From assembly GCA_002339325.1 (NCBI GenBank), contig DDKK01000027.1, positions 37,480-80,080 of the forward strand: a DNA stretch of 42,601 nucleotides. The letters run 5' to 3'. This document shows positions 23,307 to 31,597 of the stretch, piece after piece. Source of the stretch: Nitrospiraceae bacterium UBA2600 (GTDB lineage Bacteria > Nitrospirota > Thermodesulfovibrionia > Thermodesulfovibrionales > Thermodesulfovibrionaceae). The position numbers and the translations under genes were made by a program. The notes beneath the pieces are model-generated. The model saw only the letters and a program-made list of their open reading frames with translations, searched no databases and was not told the origin of the DNA. Position 1 is the first letter of the stretch; each line of letters begins with the position of its first letter.

Positions 23307-24360
23307 GAGAAAAACAAGAAAAATATATGTTGGAAATGTGCCTATTGGAGGTGATGCTCCCATTTCTGTTCAATCGATGACAAAAACTGATACACGAGAC
23401 ACAAAAAAAACAATCCTTCAGATTAAACAACTACAGAAAGCAGGAGCTGAAATAGTGAGAGTGGCAGTGCCAGATATGGAAGCAGCCAAAGCAATAGGCA
23501 AGATAAAAAAAAGCGTAAAAATCCCTATCATAGCAGATATACACTTTAATTATAAGCTTGCTCTTGAATCGATAAGGCAAGGCGTCAGTGGACTAAGAAT
23601 CAATCCGGGAAATATAGGAGCTCAATGGAAAATAAAAGAAGTGGTAAATGCAGCAAAAGAAAATAAAATTCCCATAAGAATCGGAGTTAACGCAGGGTCT
23701 CTTCCAAAAGATATTCTGCAAAAATACGGACACTCTTCTCCAGAGGCAATGGTTGAGGCAGCTTCAAGACATATTGATATTCTTGAAGAATTAGACTTCT
23801 CCTATATCAAAGTATCTCTTAAAGCATCCGATGTTTTGAAAACAATTGAGGCCTATCGTGTCTTCAGTGAAAAATACGATTATCCTCTTCATGTAGGAAT
23901 AACTGAGGCAGGCCCGCCTCCAGAGGGAATTGTCAAAGGAGCTATAGGAATAGGAATCCTCTTACTTGAAGGAATTGGCGATACCGTTAGAGTATCGCTT
24001 ACTGACTCTCCTGTAAAAGAGGTTGAAGTAGCCTATGAAATATTAAGAACTGTTGGAGCAAGAAAAGTTGGAGTTGAGATAATTAGTTGTCCCACCTGTG
24101 GAAGATGTGAGGTCAATATAAAGAGAATGGTAACACAGGTTAGGAAATCTCTAAAAAATATAAAATCTCCCTTGAAAGTAGCTGTTATGGGATGTTGCGT
24201 TAACGGACCAGGGGAAGCAAAGGAAGCAGACTTTGGAATAGCGGGAGGAAAAGGTCAGGGAATAGTTTTTGCAAAAGGTGAGGTAATAAAAACCGTGAAA
24301 GAGAGCGAACTTGTCTTCTCCCTAATTGAAGAGATTAGAAAAAATCTAAATAATCTTTAA
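23299..24360 (+). CDS. ispG: 4-hydroxy-3-methylbut-2-en-1-yl diphosphate synthase (IspG/GcpE)
   Basis: This is a 353-aa [4Fe-4S] enzyme that converts MEcPP to HMBPP in the MEP isoprenoid pathway. Cluster ligands are C264, C267, C299 and E306 (SCPTCGRC and GCCVNGPGE), each at a constant offset of 6 from the E. coli residues as I recall them. The TIM-barrel part has SVQSMTKTDTRD, IADIHFN and RINPGN. It starts at GTG, with AAGAGGGA upstream inside mltG. As the short bacterial form, it lacks the insert seen in plant-type enzymes. Electrons would come from ferredoxin or flavodoxin. Confidence 0.96.
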   Translation: MNRRKTRKIYVGNVPIGGDAPISVQSMTKTDTRDTKKTILQIKQLQKAGAEIVRVAVPDMEAAKAIGKIKKSVKIPIIADIHFNYKLALESIRQGVSGLRINPGNIGAQWKIKEVVNAAKENKIPIRIGVNAGSLPKDILQKYGHSSPEAMVEAASRHIDILEELDFSYIKVSLKASDVLKTIEAYRVFSEKYDYPLHVGITEAGPPPEGIVKGAIGIGILLLEGIGDTVRVSLTDSPVKEVEVAYEILRTVGARKVGVEIISCPTCGRCEVNIKRMVTQVRKSLKNIKSPLKVAVMGCCVNGPGEAKEADFGIAGGKGQGIVFAKGEVIKTVKESELVFSLIEEIRKNLNNL

Positions 24361-24366
24361 CTTAAT

Positions 24367-24708
24367 ATGGAATTCAAATACTTACTATATTTTGTACTTG
24401 GTGGAACAGTTGTAAGCCTTGTAAGTTATTTTGCGTCGCACTCAAAAGGACTAATGGCAGCCTTTTTTGCCAATCTTCCCGTAATAACTCTTGTAACATT
24501 TATCATAATATACGTCGAATCAGGCCAGAAGAATGTGGTATTGTATGCTAAAAGCCTGCTGATTATGCTATTTCCGTGGTTGGCATATATTTTTTCCGTC
24601 ATATCTCTGAGTTCAAAAATAGGAGTTATACCTTCTTTAGTTACAGGACTATTAGCCTATTTTGTTTTTTCATATCTAATAATCAAGATATTTGCAATTA
24701 AAATTTAA
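24367..24708 (+). CDS. Small membrane protein, DUF3147/GlpM-like
   Basis: This 113-aa protein has about four hydrophobic helices (~5-22, 30-49, 60-80, 87-110) and no catalytic motif. The pattern SKGLMAAFFANLPVITLVTFII resembles GlpM/DUF3147 proteins, of unknown function; this is a weak resemblance. It lies 6 nt after ispG and 12 nt before the CopZ-like gene, so all are probably one transcript. It has no good Shine-Dalgarno. Confidence 0.65.
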   Translation: MEFKYLLYFVLGGTVVSLVSYFASHSKGLMAAFFANLPVITLVTFIIIYVESGQKNVVLYAKSLLIMLFPWLAYIFSVISLSSKIGVIPSLVTGLLAYFVFSYLIIKIFAIKI

Positions 24709-24720
24709 TTGGAGGTTATG

Positions 24721-24921
24721 ATGAAAGAAATGACAATTTTTATTGAAGGAATGACCTGTCAGCACTGTGTAAAAAGAGTCACCGAAGCACTCTTAAAAGC
24801 AGGAGTGGAAGATGCAGATGTTGAAATCGGAAAAGCTCATATAGTTTTTGATGAAAACATGGTTACACTTTCGGAAATATCAAAAGCTCTTGAGGAGGCA
24901 GGATACAGGCTAAAATCTTAA
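24721..24921 (+). CDS. Heavy-metal-associated (HMA) domain protein, CopZ-like
   Basis: This is a 66-aa single HMA domain with the metal-binding GMTCQHC (C13 and C16), typical of copper chaperones. GGAGG at 24711-24715 is 5 nt before ATG 24721; ATG 24718 is in frame but only 2 nt from it. No copper ATPase is nearby, so the partner is unknown. Its last 12 nt overlap the 3' end of the convergent pheT. Confidence 0.92.
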   Translation: MKEMTIFIEGMTCQHCVKRVTEALLKAGVEDADVEIGKAHIVFDENMVTLSEISKALEEAGYRLKS

Positions 24922-26994
24922 TTCTGCTCCTGTCTCAGATATAATATTCTGAATTAGTTTTGAATGAAGGGTATCAACTTCTTCAGAGGTGAGAGTTCTT
25001 TCAGATGCCCGATATGTTATTCTGAAAGCAATGCTTAATTTTCCTTCAGGAATGCCTTTACCTTTATATACGTCAAAAATATAAACATCCTCAACAAGTT
25101 CATTTCCATAGGAGCTTATTAAATCAAAAATCTTTTGAGCTTCAAAATCAATTGGCACTAATAAGGCCGTATCTCTTTTTATAGGCGGATAGTTTGAAAA
25201 AGGTTTATATGTAACGGCAGCTATATTCTGAATGGCTCTAAATAAAGCTTCAAGATTTAACTCGGCAATACATACATATGGCTTTGTTTTGAAGTCAAAT
25301 TTTGAAATAACTTTAGGAGATAAAACACCTATGAAACCGAACTTTTCTCCGTTAATATAAATATCCGCAGACTGGCCTGTATGTAAAAAGGGTTCAGAAG
25401 ACCTTCTGAAAAGAATGTCTTTCAGCCTAAGCCTTCTAAGTAGACCTTCGACTATTCCCTTCAGAGAATAAAAATCAAAGGGGTCTTCATTGAATATTGA
25501 CTTAAAATCTTCTTTTTTTGTTGCAAAGCAAATATGAGTTAGCTCTTGAGGTAATGGCTCGCTATGCTCTGAGAAGAAAACCCTTCCTATCTCAAATAAT
25601 TTAATTGTCTCTATACCTCTTGAAGTATTTCTCTCAATATTTCTGATTATTGAAGGAGTAAGCATGGTTCGCATCACCGATTCTTCCTGTCTCAAAGGAT
25701 TTAAAAGGGAAATTACCTTTCTTCGCCTGTCTTCCTGTGGAATTTCAAGATTGTCTAAATCCTGAACAGACATAAAGCTCATATTAACAGCTTCACTGAA
25801 ACCAAGGGAAATCATGGCATCTCTTATTAGATTTATAAATTCTCTGCGTTTTGAGAGTTCTAAATTTTCCTTAACTGGCTTAAAAGCCTTCGGCATTTCT
25901 GCTGGAACACGGTCATAACCGTATATTCTTGCCACTTCTTCGGCAATATCTTCCTCAATCGAAAGGTCTTGCCTATGGGTCGGCACTTTTGCAATGTAGA
26001 AATCTTCTTTCTTTTTAACTTCAATATCAAGCTCGCTGAGAATCTCTAATATTTCTCTGTCGTCTATTTCAAGGCCGATGAATTTTCTTATCCTGTCTGT
26101 TTTGAATGAAATCTCTTTTACGGGAATTTTTGTCGGATATACATCGATTGTCTCATATATTTCTCCACCTGTTAACTTCTGAATGAGATAGGCTGCTCTG
26201 TCAAGGGCATTGATGAGATTTTCTATGTCTGTGCCTCTTTCAAATCTGTATGAAGCCTCTGTTGAAATGCCAAGTCTCTTAGCCGTTTTCCTTATTGACT
26301 CAGGTTTAAAATAAGCGCTTTCAAGAAGAATGTTTACTGTTCTATCAGTAACCTCCGTATTAGCCCCTCCCATTACTCCTGCCACAGCAACAGGCCGCTT
26401 TCCATCCCAAATTAAAAGGTCCTCTGAGCCGACAACTCTCTTTACACCATCGAGTGTCTCTATTTCTGCTGAGCTTGTTCCTAAAATACTCTTTGGCGTC
26501 CCAACCCTGATGCAGTAATCCTCAAGAAGGTCTAAATCAAAGGCATGTAAAGGATGGCCGTATTCAAGGAGAACATAGTTAGTCACATCTACCACATTGT
26601 TTATAGAACGAATTCCTGCTTTTTCTAATCTTAGTTTGAGCCATTCAGGAGATGAAGTTACTTTAACATTTCTGATTATCCTTCCTGCATAGCGATAACA
26701 AAGGTGAGGGTCTGCTATTGAAATTGTAAACCTATCATCTCTCAGAGCTTGCTTTATCTCAAATTGTGGCTTTTTCAGATTTAACCTGAAAATAGCCTTA
26801 ATCTCCCTTGCAATACCAAGAAGGCTTAAACAATCTGCTCTATTCGGCGTTATCTCAAGGTCAAAGACCTTATCTCCCTCAATCTCTTCAACTGAACCAA
26901 CTTCAAGGCCTGCCATTGTTAGAGCCTCTGGAAGAATTGCTTCGTCCATAGTGCCTTCAAGATATTCTTTTAGCCAGCTTAGGGGAATCTTCAT
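24910..26994 (-). CDS. pheT: Phenylalanyl-tRNA synthetase beta subunit lacking the tRNA-binding OB-fold
   Basis: This 694-aa subunit of the (alpha-beta)2 enzyme is about 100 residues shorter than the usual ~795. The canonical start MKIPLSWLKEYL is present, but residues ~30-45 (LEVGSVEEIEGDKVFDLEI) run straight into EITPNRADCLS. The B2 OB-fold, normally at about residues 39-150, is missing without a frame change. The B3/B4 editing domain (NVVDVTNYVLLEYGHPLHAFD), B5 (KVPTHRQDLSIEEDIAEEV), the catalytic-like B6/B7 and the C-terminal anticodon-binding FDX-ACB domain (FSNYPPIKRD) are all present. It overlaps pheS by one base and converges on the CopZ-like gene with a 12-nt overlap. Confidence 0.95.
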   Translation of the reverse strand: MKIPLSWLKEYLEGTMDEAILPEALTMAGLEVGSVEEIEGDKVFDLEITPNRADCLSLLGIAREIKAIFRLNLKKPQFEIKQALRDDRFTISIADPHLCYRYAGRIIRNVKVTSSPEWLKLRLEKAGIRSINNVVDVTNYVLLEYGHPLHAFDLDLLEDYCIRVGTPKSILGTSSAEIETLDGVKRVVGSEDLLIWDGKRPVAVAGVMGGANTEVTDRTVNILLESAYFKPESIRKTAKRLGISTEASYRFERGTDIENLINALDRAAYLIQKLTGGEIYETIDVYPTKIPVKEISFKTDRIRKFIGLEIDDREILEILSELDIEVKKKEDFYIAKVPTHRQDLSIEEDIAEEVARIYGYDRVPAEMPKAFKPVKENLELSKRREFINLIRDAMISLGFSEAVNMSFMSVQDLDNLEIPQEDRRRKVISLLNPLRQEESVMRTMLTPSIIRNIERNTSRGIETIKLFEIGRVFFSEHSEPLPQELTHICFATKKEDFKSIFNEDPFDFYSLKGIVEGLLRRLRLKDILFRRSSEPFLHTGQSADIYINGEKFGFIGVLSPKVISKFDFKTKPYVCIAELNLEALFRAIQNIAAVTYKPFSNYPPIKRDTALLVPIDFEAQKIFDLISSYGNELVEDVYIFDVYKGKGIPEGKLSIAFRITYRASERTLTSEEVDTLHSKLIQNIISETGAELRF

Positions 26995-28001
26995 TAGAAC
27001 TGCCTCAGAAATCTTATATCATTCTCAAAAAATAATCTTATATCATCAATGCCATATTTAAGCATAGTGAGCCTCTCAACACCCATTCCAAAGGCAAATC
27101 CTGTATATTTACCCTCTGGATAACCGGCAAATCTGAAAACATTCGGGTGAACCATCCCTGCACCGAGCACTTCAAGCCATCCTGTTCCTTTACAAACCCT
27201 ACAACCTTTTGCTCCGCAGATTATACATCCTATATCTATCTCTGTTGAAGGTTCAGTAAAAGGAAAAAAACTTGGACGAAACCTTACAGGTGTATTTTCT
27301 CCAAAAAGTCTCTCTAAGAAATAAACCAATACTCCTTTAAGATGCGAAAAAGACACGTCTTCATCAACCATTAAACCCTCAACTTGATGAAACATAGGAG
27401 TGTGGGTAACGTCAGAATCACATCGATACACTTTGCCCGGCGATATGAACCTTAAAGGCGGTTTTTTCTTCTCCATAACCCTCACCTGCACAGGTGAAGT
27501 ATGAGTTCTTAGCACCACTTCTTCGCTCACATAAAAGGTATCCTGCATGTCCCTGGCAGGATGATTCTTGGGAATATTGAGAGCTTCAAAGTTATAGTAG
27601 TCAAGCTCTACTTCAGGACCTTCTTCAACAGTGAAACCAAGCTCTTGGAATATTTTTATTATCTCAATGAGAGTCTTATTTACAGGATGACAGCCACCAA
27701 AGTAGTAATCCTTACCTGGAAGAGTTATATCTATTATGTCTTTTCTAAGAGAGTGTTCTATTTCCCTCTGTTTTAATTCGCTCTCTTTTGTTTTTAATTG
27801 TTCTTCAATAAAATTTTTAAGTTCATTATAGTATTTTCCATAAAACTTCCGGTCTTCATTAGAGAGATTTCCCAGTCCCTTTATTTTTTCTGTCAGGAGT
27901 CCTTTCTTGCCAATATACCTGGCTTTAATATTTAAAAGTTCCTGTAGAGAAGATACTTGCCCGATTTCACTAAGAAAACTTTGTTTAAGAGGGTCTTCCA
28001 T
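26994..28001 (-). CDS. pheS: Phenylalanyl-tRNA synthetase alpha subunit
   Basis: This is a 335-aa class II synthetase catalytic subunit. It has an N-terminal coiled coil (~1-90), motif 2 (LRFISPGKVYRCD), THTPMFHQVEG, RFRPSFFPFTEPS, and motif 3 (GFAFGMGVERLTMLKYGI). A small cysteine cluster CIICGAKGCRVC around residue 250 is common in bacterial PheS. The ATG follows the rplT stop directly (TAAATG) and its stop overlaps the pheT start by one base. Its intact sequence means the beta-subunit shortening is not general decay. Confidence 0.97.
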   Translation of the reverse strand: MEDPLKQSFLSEIGQVSSLQELLNIKARYIGKKGLLTEKIKGLGNLSNEDRKFYGKYYNELKNFIEEQLKTKESELKQREIEHSLRKDIIDITLPGKDYYFGGCHPVNKTLIEIIKIFQELGFTVEEGPEVELDYYNFEALNIPKNHPARDMQDTFYVSEEVVLRTHTSPVQVRVMEKKKPPLRFISPGKVYRCDSDVTHTPMFHQVEGLMVDEDVSFSHLKGVLVYFLERLFGENTPVRFRPSFFPFTEPSTEIDIGCIICGAKGCRVCKGTGWLEVLGAGMVHPNVFRFAGYPEGKYTGFAFGMGVERLTMLKYGIDDIRLFFENDIRFLRQF

Positions 28002-28364
28002 TTATGCGGCTTTCACAAAGGGTTTTACCTTTTCAACGATTTCTTTGAATGCATTTATATCATTGTAGGCTATGTGGGCAAGAGCTTTTCTGTTAAGACC
28101 TATCTCCGCTTTCTTAAGGGCATCGATAAATTGACTGTATGTAAGACCGAACATTCTGACAGCCGCATTAATTCTGGTTATCCAGAGCGACCTGAAGTCT
28201 CTTTTCTTAAGCCTTCTGTCTTTGTAAGAGTGTTCCAACGCTTTCTCTACAGCTTTTGCAGCAACTTTGTATGAACGACGTCTGCCGCTGTAATAACCCT
28301 TTGCCATGGAAAGAACTTTTTTATGATACCTTCTTGTCTTAGGTCCACCTTTTACTCTTGGCAT
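28002..28364 (-). CDS. rplT: 50S ribosomal protein L20
   Basis: This is a 120-aa early assembly protein of the 50S subunit that binds 23S rRNA. It starts MPRVKGGPKTRRYHKK and has the conserved ITRINAAVR. AGGAGG lies 6 nt before the ATG. The usual infC-rpmI-rplT order is broken: a tRNA-Asn gene lies directly upstream, with neither IF3 nor L35 there. The 69-nt leader includes a small stem GATGC-TTA-GCATC (28393-28405), too weak to call a regulator. Confidence 0.97.
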   Translation of the reverse strand: MPRVKGGPKTRRYHKKVLSMAKGYYSGRRRSYKVAAKAVEKALEHSYKDRRLKKRDFRSLWITRINAAVRMFGLTYSQFIDALKKAEIGLNRKALAHIAYNDINAFKEIVEKVKPFVKAA

Positions 28365-28433
28365 TTATATCCTCCTCTCATTTCATCCTCATGATGCTAA
28401 GCATCTGAAGGCAAGATTTTTATCTAATTTAGA

Positions 28434-28506
28434 CTCCTGGGGAGGGATTCGAACCCCCGACCAAGTGGTTAACAGCCACCCGCTCTGCCGGCTGAGCTAC
28501 CCAGGA
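28434..28506 (-). tRNA. tRNA-Asn (anticodon GTT)
   Basis: A 73-nt cloverleaf on the minus strand: acceptor TCCTGGG pairs with CCCAGGA, discriminator G, anticodon loop CTGTTAA with GTT, and T loop TTCGAAT. No CCA is encoded. It is about 64% GC by hand count in AT-rich DNA, as expected for a thermophile. It is the first gene before rplT-pheS-pheT. Confidence 0.97.
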
Positions 28507-28514
28507 ATTATATA

Positions 28515-28544
28515 AAAATAGCAAATTTTAAGAAATTATGTCAA
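28515..28544 (-). promoter_or_regulatory. Promoter for tRNA-Asn (and rplT-pheST)
   Basis: On the minus strand, a perfect TTGACA (28544-28539), an 18-nt spacer and TATTTT (28520-28515) put the start about 2 nt before the tRNA. A TATAAT nearer the tRNA is too close to its 5' end to work. Confidence 0.6.
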
Positions 28545-28586
28545 TTTAAGAAGAATTTTCTTTGTTTTAAAAGAGCTTACGGCTAA

Positions 28587-28988
28587 TTAGTCTGTTTTTT
28601 TCTCTTCTTTAGGCTTTTCCTTTTCCTCCTTAACATAATCCACGAACTCTATGATTGCCATAGGTGCACTATCTTTTATTCGCATTCCCGTTCTCACAAC
28701 CCTTACATATCCGCCGTTTCTATCGACAAAACGAGGGGCAATCTCTGAAAAAAGTTTTCTTACGAGCTCTCTGTCGGGCAGATAGGATAAAGCAAGCCTT
28801 CTTGAGTGTAAATCACCTTTTTTCCCAAATGTAACAAGCCTATCGGCAATTTCCTTTATTGCCTTTGCCTTCGCTAAGGTAGTTTCAATTCTTTCATATT
28901 TAATTAAAGAGGCTACAAGACCTCTAAGCAGTGCTTTTCTTTGATTTGCCGTTCTTCCAAAGTGTCTTCCATCAACTCTATGCCTCAT
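28587..28988 (-). CDS. rplQ: 50S ribosomal protein L17
   Basis: This is a 133-aa large-subunit protein near the exit tunnel. It starts MRHRVDGRHFGRTANQRKAL, the family signature (usually MRH...LGR). A charged Lys/Glu-rich tail at ~118-133 extends past the core. It is the last gene of the ribosomal run, 5 nt after rpoA, and only a weak hairpin follows its stop, so termination may be Rho-dependent or leaky into the tRNA-Asn region. Confidence 0.97.
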   Translation of the reverse strand: MRHRVDGRHFGRTANQRKALLRGLVASLIKYERIETTLAKAKAIKEIADRLVTFGKKGDLHSRRLALSYLPDRELVRKLFSEIAPRFVDRNGGYVRVVRTGMRIKDSAPMAIIEFVDYVKEEKEKPKEEKKTD

Positions 28989-28993
28989 TATAC

Positions 28994-30025
28994 TTACCCC
29001 CTCTGAGCTTTTTCTTGTAGTTTTTCAATTACTTCTGGCTCTAATATCATTCCCAATTTCAATCCATGTCTTGCCAATACTTCTTTTATTTCATCAAGAG
29101 AGCGTCTTCCAAAATTTTTCGTTTTAAGCAGTTCCGGCTCTGTTTTCTGAATTAATTCAGCAACTGTGTTAATCCCCGCACTTTTCAGACAGTTATATGC
29201 CCTCACTGAAAGCTCAAGGTCTTCAATTGGCTTTAAAATATTCACATTCAACGAATGCATGTTTAAAACATTATCAATATCTGTAGTATTGCTTTCTGTT
29301 TCTCTGGTATGAGAAAGAGAATCCTTTACGAGCATGAAATATTCAAAGTGCTTTATAAGTATCGTTGAAGCTTCGCTTACCGCAACTTCCGGAGAAATAC
29401 TACCATCTGTCCATACTTCAAGTATAAGTCTATCATAATCAGTATGTTCGGCTACCCTTGTTTTTTCTACTTTGAAATTAACTTTTTTGATGGGGCTGAA
29501 TACTGCATCTATTGTCATAGCATCAACAGGCAGGTCTTCATCTTTTACCATCTCAGAAGGCACATAACCTCTGCCTCTTTTAATATACAGATACATCTCT
29601 AACTGGGCATCGTTATCAATAGAACATATAAACTGGCCTTTATTCAATACCTCATATGTCCCGTCAGTCTTGATAAGTTCGGCAGTAACATCAGCAGGAC
29701 CTTTAACTTTTATTGAAGCTATTTTTTTGTCAGCTTCTTGAGAATGATACTTGAATCTTATCTTTTTTACATTCAGAATAATGTCAAGTATATCCTCTTT
29801 GACGCCTTTAATTGAGCTAAACTCGTGGAGAACGCCGTCTATTCTTATAGCGTAAACAGCTGCTCCATCAAGAGATGAAAGCAGAACTCTTCTAAGAGAA
29901 TTACCTAATGTTGTTCCATATCCTCTCTCAAGGGGCTCAATAATCAATTTTCCATAACTATCTGTTAGACTCTCTTTTTCAAACTCAACTTTCTTGGGCA
30001 TCTGAAAGTCTTTATATAAACTCAT
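28994..30025 (-). CDS. rpoA: RNA polymerase alpha subunit
   Basis: This is a 343-aa subunit. The N-terminal dimerisation domain has LERGYGTTLGNSLRRVLLSS, and the C-terminal domain (~265-325) has helix-hairpin-helix elements LSVRAYNCLKSAGI and GRRSLDEIKEVL, used for UP-element and activator contact. It starts at ATG 30025, with AGGAGG 6 nt upstream. It sits between rpsD (33 nt) and rplQ (5 nt), the standard alpha-operon place. Confidence 0.98.
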   Translation of the reverse strand: MSLYKDFQMPKKVEFEKESLTDSYGKLIIEPLERGYGTTLGNSLRRVLLSSLDGAAVYAIRIDGVLHEFSSIKGVKEDILDIILNVKKIRFKYHSQEADKKIASIKVKGPADVTAELIKTDGTYEVLNKGQFICSIDNDAQLEMYLYIKRGRGYVPSEMVKDEDLPVDAMTIDAVFSPIKKVNFKVEKTRVAEHTDYDRLILEVWTDGSISPEVAVSEASTILIKHFEYFMLVKDSLSHTRETESNTTDIDNVLNMHSLNVNILKPIEDLELSVRAYNCLKSAGINTVAELIQKTEPELLKTKNFGRRSLDEIKEVLARHGLKLGMILEPEVIEKLQEKAQRG

Positions 30026-30058
30026 TTACAGCCTCCTAATTTTTATAGCTTTATAAAT

Positions 30059-30685
30059 TTATTTGGAATAAAACTCTACAATTAGTTGCTCCTGCACTGG
30101 AAGCTGCATTTCTTCTCTTTCCGGAATTCTTACAAATTTTCCCTTCATCTCTGCAATATTTACTTCAACCCAAGCAGGAAAACCTCTCTGTTCTGCCAAT
30201 GCAAGATTTTCTTTTATTACTTCAAGCTCTTTTCCAGCCTGAGTTAATTCAATTTCATCTCCTGCTCTTAATAAATAAGACGGTATATCAACTTTTCTGC
30301 CATTAACCAAGAAAAAACCGTGTTTTACCAACTGCCTTGCCTGCCTTCTATTTATTGCAAAGCCCATACGATATATAACATTGTCAATTCTTCTCTCTAA
30401 AAGCTTTAAAAGATTTTCTCCTGTTACACCTTTCATCTTTGTAGCTTTTTCAAAGTAGTTCTTAAACTGTCTCTCCATTACGCCATACATTCTTTTTACT
30501 TTCTGCTTTTCTCTAAGTTGCAGACCATAATCAGAAAGCTTGCCTTTATTATGTCCATGTTGTCCTGGTGGATATTTTCTTCTCTCGAAGGCACATTTCT
30601 CTGTATAACACCTTGTGCCTTTAAGAAAAAGTTTCATGCTCTCTCTTCTGCAAAGCCTGCAAAGTGACTCAGTATACCTTGCCAT
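30059..30685 (-). CDS. rpsD: 30S ribosomal protein S4
   Basis: This is a 208-aa primary 16S rRNA-binding protein. The N-terminus has zinc-type cysteines C9, C12, C26 and C31 (CRLC...C....C), i.e. the zinc-binding form. RKYPPGQHG and the S4 RNA-binding domain (RRIDNVIYRMGF, RQARQLVKHGFFLVNG) follow. In many bacteria it represses its own operon, which could apply here. Its ATG directly follows the rpsK stop. Confidence 0.98.
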   Translation of the reverse strand: MARYTESLCRLCRRESMKLFLKGTRCYTEKCAFERRKYPPGQHGHNKGKLSDYGLQLREKQKVKRMYGVMERQFKNYFEKATKMKGVTGENLLKLLERRIDNVIYRMGFAINRRQARQLVKHGFFLVNGRKVDIPSYLLRAGDEIELTQAGKELEVIKENLALAEQRGFPAWVEVNIAEMKGKFVRIPEREEMQLPVQEQLIVEFYSK

Positions 30686-31072
30686 TTAAACCCTCCTTCT
30701 CTTAGGGGGTCTACACCCATTGTGAGGAACAGGTGTCACATCTTTTATTAAATTAATCTCAAGACCTGCTGCCTGTAATGCCCTTATCGCCGTCTCTCTT
30801 CCAGCTCCAGGGCCTTTAATCATTACATCTATCTGTTTCATTCCCATATCTATAACCCTTTTTGCAACAGTCTCTGCTGCTATCTGAGCAGCATAGGGAG
30901 TTCCTTTTCGTGACCCCTTAAATCCGCAACTACCCGAGGATGCCCAAGCGACAACATTTCCATTTGGGTCTGTAATTGTTATTATTGTATTGTTGAAAGT
31001 TGTTTGCACATGGGCAATACCATGAGGAATGTTTTTCTTTACTTTTTTTATGCCTTTTCTTTTTTGTGCCAT
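30686..31072 (-). CDS. rpsK: 30S ribosomal protein S11
   Basis: This is a 128-aa platform protein of the 30S subunit. It has GIAHVQTTFNNTIITITD, ASSGSCGFKGSRKGTPYAAQ and the C-terminal DVTPVPHNGCRPPKRRRV. It lies 21 nt after rpsM and abuts rpsD, the usual alpha-operon order. Confidence 0.98.
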   Translation of the reverse strand: MAQKRKGIKKVKKNIPHGIAHVQTTFNNTIITITDPNGNVVAWASSGSCGFKGSRKGTPYAAQIAAETVAKRVIDMGMKQIDVMIKGPGAGRETAIRALQAAGLEINLIKDVTPVPHNGCRPPKRRRV

Positions 31073-31093
31073 TAATCTATATGCCCTCCTCTC

Positions 31094-31459
31094 TTATTTT
31101 TTCTTTATCATCTTTCTTCTTGGACCTTTACGCGTTCTTGAGTTGGTTCTCGTACGCTGTCCTCTTACAGGCAAGTTAGCTACATGCCTTAGTCCTCTAT
31201 AACAGCCAATGTCAATGAGCCTTTTTATGTTCATTGATATTTCTTTTCTTAATTCTCCCTCAACTTTATAGTTCTTCTCTATTTCTGCTCTTATTTTAAC
31301 TATCTCTTCGTCACTGAGGTCTTTAACCCTTTTGTTAGGGTCTACTCCTGTTTCTTTCAATATCCTGCTTGACAGGCTTCTGCCGATACCAAATATCCTT
31401 GTTAAACCTATTTCTACCCTCTCGTTTTTAGGAATATCTACTCCGGCTATTCTTGCCAT
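31094..31459 (-). CDS. rpsM: 30S ribosomal protein S13
   Basis: This is a 121-aa head protein that contacts the P-site tRNA and the L5 bridge. It starts MARIAGVDIPKNERVEIGLT and ends with the basic tail GQRTRTNSRTRKGPRRKM. It follows rpmJ by 14 nt. Confidence 0.98.
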   Translation of the reverse strand: MARIAGVDIPKNERVEIGLTRIFGIGRSLSSRILKETGVDPNKRVKDLSDEEIVKIRAEIEKNYKVEGELRKEISMNIKRLIDIGCYRGLRHVANLPVRGQRTRTNSRTRKGPRRKMIKKK

Positions 31460-31473
31460 ATCTTACTCCTTTC

Positions 31474-31587
31474 TTAGCCCTGTCTTTGTTTGTGTTTGGG
31501 ATTTTCACAGATAATCCGCAAAACACCTTTTCTCTTAATTATCTTACATTTAGAACAAACCTTCTTTACTGAGGCTCTTACTTTCAA
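31474..31587 (-). CDS. rpmJ: 50S ribosomal protein L36 (zinc-binding form)
   Basis: This is a 37-aa protein, MKVRASVKKVCSKCKII..., with zinc ligands C11, C14, C27 and H32. It starts at TTG (31587), with AGGAGG 6 nt upstream; no ATG or GTG in frame is suitable. It lies between infA (10 nt) and rpsM (14 nt), the standard place. Confidence 0.96.
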   Translation of the reverse strand: MKVRASVKKVCSKCKIIKRKGVLRIICENPKHKQRQG

Positions 31588-31597
31588 ATGACACCTC

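Noticed and set aside
26800..26994. pheT shortened by a frameshift or pseudogene
   Set aside because: Canonical start and downstream domains are in one continuous frame; the missing OB-fold is a clean in-frame absence.
28507..28514. TATAAT next to tRNA-Asn as its -10
   Set aside because: It abuts the mature tRNA 5' end; a start 6-7 nt downstream would cut into the tRNA.
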